Source of the DNA: JANXVR01 sp034667405
GTDB taxonomy: Bacteria; Actinomycetota; UBA4738; HRBIN12
DNA length: 64,000 nucleotides
Assembly (NCBI GenBank): GCA_034667405.1
Contig: JAXDJX010000016.1
Coordinates: 16,784-80,783, forward strand
Reading direction: 5' to 3'
The notes under the pieces are model-generated. The model made no database searches. It saw only the letters and a program-made list of their open reading frames with translations, and was not told the origin of the DNA. Shown here one piece after another: positions 43,231-51,465 of the stretch. How positions within the stretch are numbered: the first letter of the stretch is position 1; the number at the start of each line of letters is the position of its first letter. A program made the translations under genes and the position numbers.

Positions 43231-44633
43231 GTGGTCACGATGGTGCGGCCGTGCGTGAAGTTATCTGCGTAGGATCCGCTGCCGGTCCACATGAACGTGA
43301 CCCCGCCCACGCCGCTCGATGAATCGAGCGAGAAACCGGCGCCCACGTAGGTGTCGACGTGGTCCACGACTCCGTTGTGGTCCCAGTCGTAGAACATGAT
43401 GTCGCCCGGGTGAAGGTCCGCGAACTTCACGCGGTTGCCGTTGGCCGCCATGTCTGCGGACGTGCGTTGAGGAAGGCTCCAGCCCGCGAACGGCCGAGGC
43501 GGCGCCACGTTCCACGCCCCGCCGTCGTCGTGCCGAAGGAGCCACCAAGTGAGTCCGGAGCAGTCGAACCCGGGTACCGGTTGACCGCCCAGTCCGGATG
43601 GTTCGGGCGCGCTGAACCCCCACTCGCCGGCCCAGACGTACGGATAGCCCACGTACTTGATGCCCCATTGGACGACCTGGGTCATCTTGTTCCCGAGATG
43701 CGGGAGGACCATCGAGGAATACTGCGCCGCAGCGTTGTTCACGGTGTAATTCTGACTGGATCCGCTGGGTGCGTCGTATGCGGTGGCGGCCATGAAGAGC
43801 GAATACGCGACCTGCGCCCGCGGCATCTTCGAGTGCGGGTTCACATCCTTGGACTCTTGGGCGTTGTTGTTGTAGCGAAGGTAGATGCGCTGACCGATGA
43901 GCGTCGTCGCGAAGTTGTGCTGGATCTTGAAGTGATGGCCGTCCGCGGTGTGCAGGTTGCTCAGGTTGTTGATAGCGGCGTTGAGGGCCGGGTAGTGCTC
44001 GGTGAGCGCCAGTACCAGCGCCTTGTGAACCATCGACATCGTGACGGCTTTGTTCGGATTGAAGTTGCCTGCGCCGTCATGGAGCAACCACCCGCGCTGC
44101 TGCACGATGTTCGCGTACTTGAAGAACGAACTGCTGTTGTCCATGTCCTTGAACGAGATCGACGGGTCAACCTTGGCTCCCGGAGCGAACGCTCTCACCA
44201 TCGTTCGGGCGAAGTACTTCCGCGTTTCGATCGCGGCGGGGCGGAAGCGGTACGTCCCGTCGTTGTCGGCCGAGGTGTCGAGCATCCAGCCATGGCTCTC
44301 CGCGACGTAATTGACGGCGGGCCGCGCCCAGTTGTAATTCCCCATGTCCGACCACGTGATGCTGCGGCGCACAGCCTGCATCTGCGGCGAGATGTAGGGT
44401 TTCGGCGGCTTCGGACCGCCCCCCATCTCACCGGCAAGGATGCCCCGTTCGGCATCCGTTGGCGCTGTGCTCGCCTGCGCCACGCCGACTGTGGGCATCA
44501 GGAGGACCGCAAGCGATCCTGCGATCACTAACGGCGCCAAGCGACGGCGGAAACGGCGACATCCCCCCGGAGTCATATGGATAGGGTCGGCGGGACGACG
44601 TCGTTCCTTGAGCCTGCGGAACGAACGACACAT
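43227..44633 (-). CDS. Secreted NlpC/P60 peptidase with SLH-like repeats
   Basis: 468 residues. A basic n-region and hydrophobic signal (~33-52, ending VAQAS) precede three SLH-like repeats (WSDMGNYNWARPAVNYVAESHGW; FKDMDNSSSFFKYANIVQQRGWL; and a weaker third) and an NlpC/P60 domain with catalytic Cys in GFDCSGLTWWLL and His in NGVVDHVDTYVG. It should cleave peptidoglycan peptides and be held at the wall by the repeats. TACGGT (44647 to 44642) 8 bases before ATG 44633 supports that start; ATG 44576 is an alternative. Confidence 0.87.
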   Translation of the reverse strand: MCRSFRRLKERRRPADPIHMTPGGCRRFRRRLAPLVIAGSLAVLLMPTVGVAQASTAPTDAERGILAGEMGGGPKPPKPYISPQMQAVRRSITWSDMGNYNWARPAVNYVAESHGWMLDTSADNDGTYRFRPAAIETRKYFARTMVRAFAPGAKVDPSISFKDMDNSSSFFKYANIVQQRGWLLHDGAGNFNPNKAVTMSMVHKALVLALTEHYPALNAAINNLSNLHTADGHHFKIQHNFATTLIGQRIYLRYNNNAQESKDVNPHSKMPRAQVAYSLFMAATAYDAPSGSSQNYTVNNAAAQYSSMVLPHLGNKMTQVVQWGIKYVGYPYVWAGEWGFSAPEPSGLGGQPVPGFDCSGLTWWLLRHDDGGAWNVAPPRPFAGWSLPQRTSADMAANGNRVKFADLHPGDIMFYDWDHNGVVDHVDTYVGAGFSLDSSSGVGGVTFMWTGSGSYADNFTHGRTIVTT

Positions 44634-44698
44634 CGCGATCGACCGTAACAGGCCTTATGCCGGCAGCGGAAGGGGTCCGGCCCCTACGGTCGGTGAGG

Positions 44699-44704
44699 TA
44701 GGCT
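44699..44704 (+). promoter_or_regulatory. -10 hexamer for the 72-residue protein gene
   Basis: TAGGCT followed by 6 bases and GTG at 44711; no Shine-Dalgarno. Confidence 0.5.
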
Positions 44705-44710
44705 CGCGCC

Positions 44711-44929
44711 GTGCTCGGGGAGCAGCCGGCGTTGGTGTTGGATCTCAAGTGGTGGGATGTCCACGGCGTTGCCTATGTCGACATCACTGTCGCGTACAAG
44801 GATCGTTCCGTGGAGACCGCCCGCCTCGGCGGCGAAAGTGTGCCGCAAGGGCTGGCGGCGGGCGACGAAGTGCTGGTCAGCAAGGCGATGAACATGATCG
44901 TGGCGATCAGCCGAACAGACCCCGTTTAG
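44711..44929 (+). CDS. Small protein, unknown function
   Basis: 72 residues from GTG. The sequence alternates hydrophobic and polar residues (VLDLKWWDVHGVAYVDITVAYKDRSVETARL ... GDEVLVSKAMNMIVAISR), suggesting a small beta-barrel. No family recognised. Leaderless from TAGGCT. Its stop overlaps the next, convergent gene's stop by TTAG. Confidence 0.6.
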   Translation: MLGEQPALVLDLKWWDVHGVAYVDITVAYKDRSVETARLGGESVPQGLAAGDEVLVSKAMNMIVAISRTDPV

Positions 44930-45453
44930 TCCTTCTTCGGCCCTTCAGCTCGAACCTCTTCCACGGCGGTGAGCGCCTGCCGTAGATCGTTCAGCCACTC
45001 GTCCTGACGCTCGGCGACCAATCGGACGCACCAGGCGAGGGCGTGCGAACGGCTCCTGGCGACGCCCGAATCCACCAGCGTGTCCAACACCCGGCGTTCG
45101 GGCATCCGCAGACGTGTCATGGCAGGCACGGAGAGGGTCGTGAACAGCTGGCGCTGATCGCCGCAGACCGCGCCCCATGAGACCTTGCGATCGAACTGAT
45201 GCTGGGCCTCGTCCGCGATACGCATCCGCTGGCTGCGCGTGTCTTCCCGGAACCCGGCGATCCGTGAACCGAGCGCCGCCCCACGAGCCTCGGGGGTGGC
45301 ATCGGACCCCAGGTCCGGTTCGGCGAGCGTCCCCACGACCAGGATCTCGTCGCGGTCGACGGTGACCTCCGGTGGTCCGGCGAGCCACCCATCTGGAAGC
45401 CGTCCGGTGAACCATCCCTGCACCTGCTCGTCTGCGTTCTCTCGCGTCGTCAT
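44926..45453 (-). CDS. Conserved actinobacterial-type protein, possible DNA-binding C-terminus
   Basis: 175 residues. N-terminal half WFTGRLPDGWLAGPPEVTVDRDEILVVGTL; C-terminal half VSWGAVCGDQRQLFTTLSVPAMTRLRMPERRVLDTLVDSGVARSRSHALAWCVRLV, which resembles a ribbon-helix-helix segment (arginine-rich strand, then two helices). I have seen this arrangement in actinobacteria without a known function. A very good promoter (next entry) drives a leaderless mRNA. Confidence 0.7.
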   Translation of the reverse strand: MTTRENADEQVQGWFTGRLPDGWLAGPPEVTVDRDEILVVGTLAEPDLGSDATPEARGAALGSRIAGFREDTRSQRMRIADEAQHQFDRKVSWGAVCGDQRQLFTTLSVPAMTRLRMPERRVLDTLVDSGVARSRSHALAWCVRLVAERQDEWLNDLRQALTAVEEVRAEGPKKD

Positions 45454-45460
45454 GCAATGG

Positions 45461-45489
45461 AGATTACCGCATTACACGGCCACGGTCAA
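45461..45489 (-). promoter_or_regulatory. Strong leaderless promoter
   Basis: On the minus strand TTGACC (45489 to 45484), a 17-base spacer and TAATCT (45466 to 45461), then 7 bases to the ATG at 45453. One of the two best -35/-10 pairs in the window. Confidence 0.75.
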
Positions 45490-45617
45490 GGGTTGTCGGA
45501 GGGGGCCTTCCTCCCTTCCTTGAAGGGGCTGTCGGAAGCGGGGATGCGCTGGATGCGCTTCCGTCCGCCGCTCGTGGGTGGTTCACTTCGCCTGTTGTCC
45601 GAGAGAGGGGCTCGAAG

Positions 45618-46370
45618 ATGGAGAAGAAGCCAGGGGCGGTCGTTATCATTGTCGGCGGCGCGCTCATGACGATCGGTGCATTCCTGACCTGGGTTACCGC
45701 CAAGGTCGACCTCACGGCGTTCGCAGACGCCATCAAGGAGAAAACCGGGGTGGATGTCACCGGCGTCCCGGGGTTCTCGTCGGTGGCGAAGTCGTACTCG
45801 GCCGCGGGGATCAAGGGCTGGGAGGGGAAGCTCGCCCTCGTGGGCGGTCTGCTGGCCCTCGGGCTCGGCGTGGCTGCCATCATCGGGTCGGTGTCCCATC
45901 CGTTGGCAGGGCGGATCGCGGCTGCAGGTGGCGTCCTCGGGATCCTCGGCGCCGGATACGTGCTGGTTCGGACGTCCAGCGCGATCGCTGACGCGAAGGC
46001 AAGCATGGCCACCGAGGTGACGGGCCTTGGTCTCAGCCCGAGCATCGTGGACACGATCTTCAAAGTGTCCACCGGGATCGGTCTCTACCTGACACTGCTC
46101 GGCGGGATCATCGCCATCGTCGGTGCCATCATGCTCATGCGAACGGCCGCGCCGGTCGCGACCGCGGTTGCCCCCTCGGGGCCTCCAGCCGGCCCCGGGT
46201 CCGGCTTCGGCGCCCCGACGGCTCCCATGGCTCCGACGCCCGCGGGTTCGAGCTCCGCGCCGCCGCCCGCGGCACCCTCGCCGCCCGCCGTGCCACCCAC
46301 GACGCCGGTCGCGCCACCCGAGCCACCCGCACCGATGGGCAGCGGCACCGGCGGTGACGCTCCGAGCTAG
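45618..46370 (+). CDS. Membrane protein with Pro-rich cytoplasmic tail
   Basis: 250 residues. Four hydrophobic helices (~8-27, ~72-90, ~95-115, ~152-174) with an outside loop after the first, then ~75 residues of Pro/Ala/Ser-rich tail. A DUF-type four-helix protein of unknown role; it resembles the 27.5 kb membrane protein in reverse order (tail at the other end). The frameshifted YjbQ gene starts 8 bases after it. Confidence 0.65.
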   Translation: MEKKPGAVVIIVGGALMTIGAFLTWVTAKVDLTAFADAIKEKTGVDVTGVPGFSSVAKSYSAAGIKGWEGKLALVGGLLALGLGVAAIIGSVSHPLAGRIAAAGGVLGILGAGYVLVRTSSAIADAKASMATEVTGLGLSPSIVDTIFKVSTGIGLYLTLLGGIIAIVGAIMLMRTAAPVATAVAPSGPPAGPGSGFGAPTAPMAPTPAGSSSAPPPAAPSPPAVPPTTPVAPPEPPAPMGSGTGGDAPS

Positions 46371-46377
46371 ATCCCCG

Positions 46378-46783
46378 ATGCGAACTATCGAGTTCCGGAT
46401 CTCGACGGCGGGCCGACGTGTAGCCGACATCACCACGGAGGTTCGAACGTTCGCTGCGAACGCGGGTGGAGATGGGCTGCTGAACGTGTTCGTCCCGCAT
46501 GCCACTGCGGGCGCGGCCTTGATGGAGATCGGGTCGGGCTCTGAGCCCCGATCTGGAAGCCGCGCTCGAGCGCCTGTTGCCTCGCGACGACCGATATGCG
46601 CACCAGCACGGATCCGTGGGCCACGGCGGCGATCACCTCTTGCCGGTGATCGTGTCGCCGTCTCTAACCATCCCCGTGCTGGCGGGCTCGCTGGCGCTCG
46701 GGGTGTGGCAGTCGGTGGTCGTCGTAGACGCCAATCGCGAGAACGACACGCGAACCGTTCGCCTGAGTTTCTTCCCTGCCTAG
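46378..46783 (+). pseudogene. YjbQ/UPF0047 family gene with a frameshift
   Basis: The first frame reads MRTIEFRISTAGRRVADITTEV ... NVFVPHATAGAALMEIGSGSEP, then the family continues in another frame as DLEAALERLLPRDDRYAHQHGSVGHGGDHLLP and SLTIPVLAGSLALGVWQSVVVVDANRE to a stop at 46783. Removing one C from the CCCC run at 46546-46549 restores a continuous protein of about 134 residues. The rest shows no decay, so a sequencing or assembly error is as likely as a real mutation. YjbQ proteins have weak thiamin phosphate synthase activity; their role is unclear. Confidence 0.85.
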
Positions 46784-47190
46784 AGGTACTGGCCGGGGGC
46801 TCGGTCCTTCTTCGACGCCGGCGGGGACTTCACCGCCTGCACATCGCGCTCGCGAAGCAGGACCAGATCAGCGCCGTCAAGTTCGACCTCCAGGCCGCTC
46901 GAGGGGAGGAACAGCACGCGGTCACCCGGTTTGGCTACGCGGACATCCGGGCCGACCAACTGCACGTCGGCCCAGCTCAGCCGCCTGGGCGCCGGCATGG
47001 CGGTCGCGGGGATGAGGAGTCCGCCGGCCGATCTTCGCTCGCCGTCTGCGGGAGGACGGACCACCAGCCGATCCGCGGTGAGGCGAACATCGCCCGCTCC
47101 GTTGGATGCTGCTGCTGCCTTCTTCGCCCGCGGCCTCTTCGCCTTCTCGGCGCCGGCCGGCGGGGACGCTGGTTCGTTCGTTCGTGGCAT
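46780..47190 (-). CDS. GroES-like (chaperonin-10 fold) protein
   Basis: 136 residues. A basic Lys/Ala-rich N-terminal extension (~34 residues) precedes a Cpn10 domain: RLTADRLVVRPPADGERRSAGGLLIPATA (mobile loop with a GGLLIP segment), VGPDVRVAKPGDRVLFLPSSGLEVELDGADLVLLRERDVQAV. A Lys-containing C-terminal tail follows. It is diverged from ordinary GroES and not beside groEL. Leaderless from TACACT (47204 to 47199), 8 bases upstream. It may be a co-chaperonin variant with another role. Confidence 0.82.
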   Translation of the reverse strand: MPRTNEPASPPAGAEKAKRPRAKKAAAASNGAGDVRLTADRLVVRPPADGERRSAGGLLIPATAMPAPRRLSWADVQLVGPDVRVAKPGDRVLFLPSSGLEVELDGADLVLLRERDVQAVKSPPASKKDRAPGQYL

Positions 47191-47198
47191 CGCTTGCG

Positions 47199-47225
47199 AG
47201 TGTACCGACGCCGAACCGGTACGAT
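47199..47225. promoter_or_regulatory. Overlapping divergent leaderless promoters
   Basis: Minus-strand TACACT (47204 to 47199) and plus-strand TACGAT (47220-47225) are 15 bases apart, each 8 bases from its start codon. The -35 region of each would overlap the -10 of the other. Confidence 0.55.
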
Positions 47226-47233
47226 GCCGCCCC

Positions 47234-48100
47234 ATGAAAGCGAAGAAATTGTTGGATCGTGGCGTCAAGGTGCTCAAGGCGTCCCCCGCTATCGATCACT
47301 GGCAGAAGGGCCGAGAGCGGATCGAGGCCGAAGATCTCTTGAACTTCGTGCTCGGCGTGGACGAAGATCCACCTGAGGACCAGGAGATCCGGAAGAAAGA
47401 CGCTGAGACGTTCGACGTGTTGATCGATCGGCGAGCAACCGGGGAACCCATCCCGTTCATCAAGGGCTACACGGTGTTCCGCGATCTGGAGATCCTGGCG
47501 GCGCCCGGGGTGTTCGTTCCTCGCGACTCGTCGGAGTTCCTGGCCGAACAGGCGATCGTCCGGCTCCGCAAGCGCAAGCGCCCCGTTCACGTCGACCTGG
47601 CGACCGGTGGGGGCACTATCGCCCTTGCCGTGGCCGACGAGGTCCCCAAGGCAGCGGTGTACGGCGCTGACCTGGCCGCCGATGCGGTCAAGCTCGCCCG
47701 CAAGAACGCCAAGCGCCTCGGCCTGGCGGCAACGTTCGCGCAGGGCGATCTGTTCGACGGGCTGCCGAAGAAGCTCCGCGGGACGGTGGACGTCATCACG
47801 CTACATCCTCCCTACGTCGCCAAGGGCGAGGTACAAGATCTGCCGGACGAGGTTCGCGACTGGGAGCCCGAGCACACGCTAACCGATCAGAGTCACGACG
47901 GGCTGGGACTCATCACGCAGAGCGTCGAGGAATCCCCGCAGTGGCTGAGCAAGAACGGCTGGTTGCTGGTGGAGGTGAGCCCCGATCGCGCGCGTGATGT
48001 GGTCCGCGTGTTCAAAGCCGGTAGGTTCCGCGACGTGAAGAGCACGAAAGGCGGGGATCTCCCCGTCACCCGGGTCATCCTCGGGAGGCGACCGAGCTGA
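47234..48100 (+). CDS. PrmC/HemK-like methyltransferase with HPPY in place of NPPY
   Basis: 288 residues. PrmC-type N-terminal part (ATGEPIPFIKGYTVFRDLEILAAPGVFVPRDSSEFLAEQAI), SAM-binding DLATGGGTIALAVA (121-134), YGADLAADAVKLAR. The catalytic NPPY tetrapeptide, which holds the substrate amide in PrmC and related N-methyltransferases, is HPPY (191-194). Therefore release-factor glutamine methylation is doubtful and the substrate is unknown. Leaderless from TACGAT. The stop overlaps the next gene's CTG. Confidence 0.82.
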   Translation: MKAKKLLDRGVKVLKASPAIDHWQKGRERIEAEDLLNFVLGVDEDPPEDQEIRKKDAETFDVLIDRRATGEPIPFIKGYTVFRDLEILAAPGVFVPRDSSEFLAEQAIVRLRKRKRPVHVDLATGGGTIALAVADEVPKAAVYGADLAADAVKLARKNAKRLGLAATFAQGDLFDGLPKKLRGTVDVITLHPPYVAKGEVQDLPDEVRDWEPEHTLTDQSHDGLGLITQSVEESPQWLSKNGWLLVEVSPDRARDVVRVFKAGRFRDVKSTKGGDLPVTRVILGRRPS

Positions 48101-50067
48101 GCGCTGACGTTCTTGCCTTCGGCACCTGGCCTTCGCCGATCACGGCGGCGATGCTGGTCGAGGGTGGGCTGAGCCTCTCCGAACTCTGGCTCGAGGACGG
48201 CATCACCTACTGGCGAGAGGGCCGCCCGGCCGAAGGCGGCCGCGGCGTCATCGTCCGCGGCGACCCCTGGTCCACCCCGGTGGACGTTATCCCAGAGGGG
48301 TTCAACGCCCGTACCACCGTCCACGAATACGGGGGCGGCAGCTACGTGGTGCACCGGGGCACGGTGTGGTTCTCGAACATGGCGGATCAGCGGCTCTATC
48401 GCGTGACACCCGGCGGCGGAGCCCCAGAGCCCATCACGTCCGACACGAACGGCACCCATCGCTACGCCGATGGGCGGGTCACCACCGACGGGTCGCTCCT
48501 CATCACCGTTCGCGAACGCCATGACGGTGGCGACCGGCCCGAGAACGTCATCAATGAGATCGCCGTTCTGCCCGCGGACGGGTCGGGAGCGCCGCGGACC
48601 ATCCTCGGCGGCCGCGACTTCTATGCCGCCCCACGGATCTCCCCCGACGGGACGAAGCTCTGCTGGCTCGAATGGGATCTCCCGTTCATGCCGTGGGACG
48701 GCACGGAACTATGGGTCGCCGATCTCGCAGCCGACGGCTCGGTCGGTTCGCCTGGCCTCGTAGCCGGCCGGCTCCCCCGAGGGGATGCACCCGGCCGGGC
48801 CGTGGTCGCACCGGAATGGAGCCCATCCGGCGAGCTCCATTTCGTGGATGATCCCGACGGCTGGTGGAATCTCTATCGCGAACGAGATGGCGATATCGTC
48901 GCCCTCACTTCCCTGGAGGCCGAGTTCGGATGGCCGGCGTGGGGGTTCGGTCAGCGGCCGTTCGGATTCCTGTCGGACGGACGGATCGCCTGTCTCTACG
49001 GGCGGGACGGCGTGCAGCACGCGGCGATCCTGGACCCGACCTCCGGAGAACTCCTGGATCTCGATCTTCCGCACACCGCCATCGACTGGCCTCAGGTGGC
49101 GGTGGAAGGAAGCACGGCCTCGCTCATCGCGGCGGGCCCCAGCCTGCCCGTGCAGGTGGTGCATCTGGACTTCGCCTCGCGCGGTGTTGAGGTGCTCCGG
49201 GAGAGTGCTGATGTCTCCATCGACCCGGGCTACCTCAGCGAACCTGTTCCCATCGAGTTCCCTACAGAGGGGGGACTCACCGCGCACGCGCACTACTACC
49301 CCCCGGCGAACCCGGCCGCCACGGGTCCCGACGGCGAGCTTCCGCCGTTGATCGTGCACAGTCATGGAGGCCCAACCGCCGAACACACGCCGGCGCTGGA
49401 ACTGGAGGTGCAGTACTTCACTTCTCGTGGATTCGCCTTGGTGGACGTGAACTACGGGGGCTCGACCGGTTTCGGCAGGGGTTACCGCGAGCGTCTCTAC
49501 GGGACCTGGGGCGTCGTCGACACGATGGATTGCATCAATGCCGCGAAGCACCTGGCGGCACAAGGACTCGCCGACCCGAACCGTCTCATCATCACCGGGG
49601 GAAGCGCCGGCGGCTACACCACGCTCTGCGCCCTTACCTTCCACGACGACTTCGCGGTGGGTTCAAGCTACTTCGGGTTGGCGGATCTTGAACCGTTCGC
49701 CACCGGGGAAACGCACAAGTTCGAGTCTCGGTACTTGGATCAGCTGATCGGACCGTTCCCGGCGTTCGCCGACACGTTCCGGGCGCGCTCTCCGATCCAC
49801 TACGTGGACCTGTTGTCGTGTCCGGTCCTCCTGCTCCAAGGCGCTGAGGATGAAGTGGTGCCGCCCGCGCAGGCCGAGATCATGGTCGAGGCGCTGAAAG
49901 CCAAGGGCATGCCCTACGCCTATCTATTGTTCGAAGGTGAACAGCACGGGTTCCGCAAGGCCGAGAACATCATCACCGCCACGCAGGCCGAACTGTCCTT
50001 CTACGGACAGATCCTGGGATTCGAGCCGCCCGACGTCCCCCGGCTCTCCATCGAGAACGCTCCCTAG
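48097..50067 (+). CDS. S9 family (prolyl oligopeptidase-like) serine peptidase, probable CTG start
   Basis: 656 residues. N-terminal beta-propeller beginning FGTWPSPITAAMLVEGGLSLSELWLEDG and C-terminal hydrolase with nucleophile GGSAGGYTT, acid in EDEVVPPAQ and His in EQHGF. The first ATG (48151) would cut off the conserved FGxWPSPIT start. No ATG, GTG or TTG lies upstream in frame, but CTG 48097 overlaps the PrmC-like stop (CTGA) and has GGGAGG (48083-48088) upstream. It acts on peptides; no signal is visible. Confidence 0.88.
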   Translation: MSADVLAFGTWPSPITAAMLVEGGLSLSELWLEDGITYWREGRPAEGGRGVIVRGDPWSTPVDVIPEGFNARTTVHEYGGGSYVVHRGTVWFSNMADQRLYRVTPGGGAPEPITSDTNGTHRYADGRVTTDGSLLITVRERHDGGDRPENVINEIAVLPADGSGAPRTILGGRDFYAAPRISPDGTKLCWLEWDLPFMPWDGTELWVADLAADGSVGSPGLVAGRLPRGDAPGRAVVAPEWSPSGELHFVDDPDGWWNLYRERDGDIVALTSLEAEFGWPAWGFGQRPFGFLSDGRIACLYGRDGVQHAAILDPTSGELLDLDLPHTAIDWPQVAVEGSTASLIAAGPSLPVQVVHLDFASRGVEVLRESADVSIDPGYLSEPVPIEFPTEGGLTAHAHYYPPANPAATGPDGELPPLIVHSHGGPTAEHTPALELEVQYFTSRGFALVDVNYGGSTGFGRGYRERLYGTWGVVDTMDCINAAKHLAAQGLADPNRLIITGGSAGGYTTLCALTFHDDFAVGSSYFGLADLEPFATGETHKFESRYLDQLIGPFPAFADTFRARSPIHYVDLLSCPVLLLQGAEDEVVPPAQAEIMVEALKAKGMPYAYLLFEGEQHGFRKAENIITATQAELSFYGQILGFEPPDVPRLSIENAP

Positions 50068-50093
50068 GCTCCCCGCCCAAAACTTCGGACGGC

Positions 50094-51110
50094 CTAGCCG
50101 CCGATCATCGACATGCTGCGCACCGGCTGAACGAAGTCGGGGTGGTTCACCCGGTGTCCCGACCATTTCCCCCACACGGCCGCCCGGATGAGGGCAGCCA
50201 ACTCGTCGTCTCCGGCACCGGTGCGCATCGGTTCACGCAGTTCCGTCTCTTCCATCGCGAACAGACATGCACGAACGAACCCTTCGGCGGTGATCCGCAG
50301 TCGGTTGCACGTGTCGCAGAACGGTTCGGTGACGCTGTTGATCACACCGACCGCTCCCGGCGCACCATCGGCGAACCGATACAGCGCCGCGGGCTCGCTC
50401 CCGTTCCCGACCGGTGCCAGGGGGAACGCCGCGTTGATCGTGTCCAGGATCTGCGCGCCGGGGACCACCTTCGCGCGTTCCCATTCGTGCTGGGCGTCCA
50501 GTGGCATGTACTCGATGAACCGCACTTCGTAGCCCGTGTCGCGGGACCATCGTGCGAAGTCGGTCAGCTCTCCGTCGTTGGTGCCGCCGATGACCACACA
50601 GTTGATCTTGATGGGGGTGAGTCCTGCGGCCTCGGCCGCGCGCAGCCCGGCCAACACCTTTTCGAGTGCGTCTCGCCGCGTCATCTCCAGGAACCGGTGG
50701 CGGAGCAGAGAGTCCACGCTGACCGTGGCGCGGTTCACACCGGCGGCGGCCAGCCCGACGGCCTGCCGGTCCAGGAGCACGCCGTTCGTGGTGAGGGAGA
50801 TGTCCAGATCGGGGCCGACCTCGCGGAACATCCGGATCAGCGTCGCCAGATCCGAGCGGACCAACGGCTCGCCGCCGGTGACTTTGATGGACTTCACGCC
50901 CAACCCGACGAAGATCCCCAACAACCGGGTCAGTTCTTCGAACGACAGGATCTCGGACTTCGGGAGCCACGCGAGCCCTTCGGCCGGCATGCAATAGGTG
51001 CAACGGAAGTTGCAGCGGTCGGTCACGGATATCCGCAGATCATCGGCCACGCGACCGAATCGGTCGATGAGTGGCCCGGATGCGGGCGGGGAGGTCTCCA
51101 CGTCGGTCAT
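50094..51110 (-). CDS. moaA: GTP 3',8-cyclase, molybdopterin synthesis
   Basis: 338 residues. Radical SAM motif CNFRCTYCMP, then VKSIKVTGGEPLVR, a second cluster site FCDTCNRLRITAEGFVRACLF, and the C-terminal Gly-Gly (SMIGG) needed for activity. It starts molybdenum cofactor synthesis from GTP. A TAGGCT hexamer (51127 to 51122) ends 11 bases before ATG 51110; GTG at 51119 is too close to it to be the start. Confidence 0.95.
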   Translation of the reverse strand: MTDVETSPPASGPLIDRFGRVADDLRISVTDRCNFRCTYCMPAEGLAWLPKSEILSFEELTRLLGIFVGLGVKSIKVTGGEPLVRSDLATLIRMFREVGPDLDISLTTNGVLLDRQAVGLAAAGVNRATVSVDSLLRHRFLEMTRRDALEKVLAGLRAAEAAGLTPIKINCVVIGGTNDGELTDFARWSRDTGYEVRFIEYMPLDAQHEWERAKVVPGAQILDTINAAFPLAPVGNGSEPAALYRFADGAPGAVGVINSVTEPFCDTCNRLRITAEGFVRACLFAMEETELREPMRTGAGDDELAALIRAAVWGKWSGHRVNHPDFVQPVRSMSMIGG

Positions 51111-51158
51111 ATCAGGCACTCAGCCTACCCGTCGCGGTCGTTACGGGCTATGGGCTGG

Positions 51159-51401
51159 TCAGTCGGCGGCCGGGAACGTCCCGGCCAGGGTCCGGATGAT
51201 CTCGGCCAACGCTTCGTGACGGGACAGCCCGTCCGCACGGGCGCGTTCGACGGCCGCGCCCATCAAGAAGGTGGAGAGCGGGGTGATCTTTCGCTCGACG
51301 CTGTGCGCGACATCGCGCGCGGCGTCGAGCAGCAACGACTCCTCTTCCATCGTGAGCGGATCATCTCCGAGCGCGGCGGCGAAGTCTTCGATCCATCCCA
51401 T
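51159..51401 (-). CDS. DUF6457 family protein
   Basis: 80 residues. WIEDFAAALGDDPLTMEEESLLLDAARDVAHSVERKITPLSTFLMGAAVERARADG is typical of DUF6457, a helical domain found near or fused to molybdopterin guanylyltransferase. It lies upstream of moaA on the same strand, consistent with a Moco role. Leaderless: TAGGCT (51414 to 51409) 7 bases before ATG. Confidence 0.8.
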   Translation of the reverse strand: MGWIEDFAAALGDDPLTMEEESLLLDAARDVAHSVERKITPLSTFLMGAAVERARADGLSRHEALAEIIRTLAGTFPAAD

Positions 51402-51452
51402 GGTTGGGAGCCTACCCTGCGTTCGGCGGTCGGACACCCTCCCACGCCCTCG

Positions 51453-51458
51453 TAGAAT
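51453..51458 (+). promoter_or_regulatory. -10 hexamer of the flavodoxin/MogA-XdhC operon
   Basis: TAGAAT ends 7 bases before ATG 51466, divergent from the DUF6457 promoter. The closest match to consensus among the leaderless sites. Confidence 0.6.
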
Positions 51459-51465
51459 GCCCGGC

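Noticed and set aside
43227..44633. c-di-AMP (ydaO) riboswitch before the NlpC/P60 gene
   Set aside because: Such riboswitches often precede actinobacterial wall hydrolases, but here the -10 hexamer is 8 bases from the start, so there is no leader to hold one.
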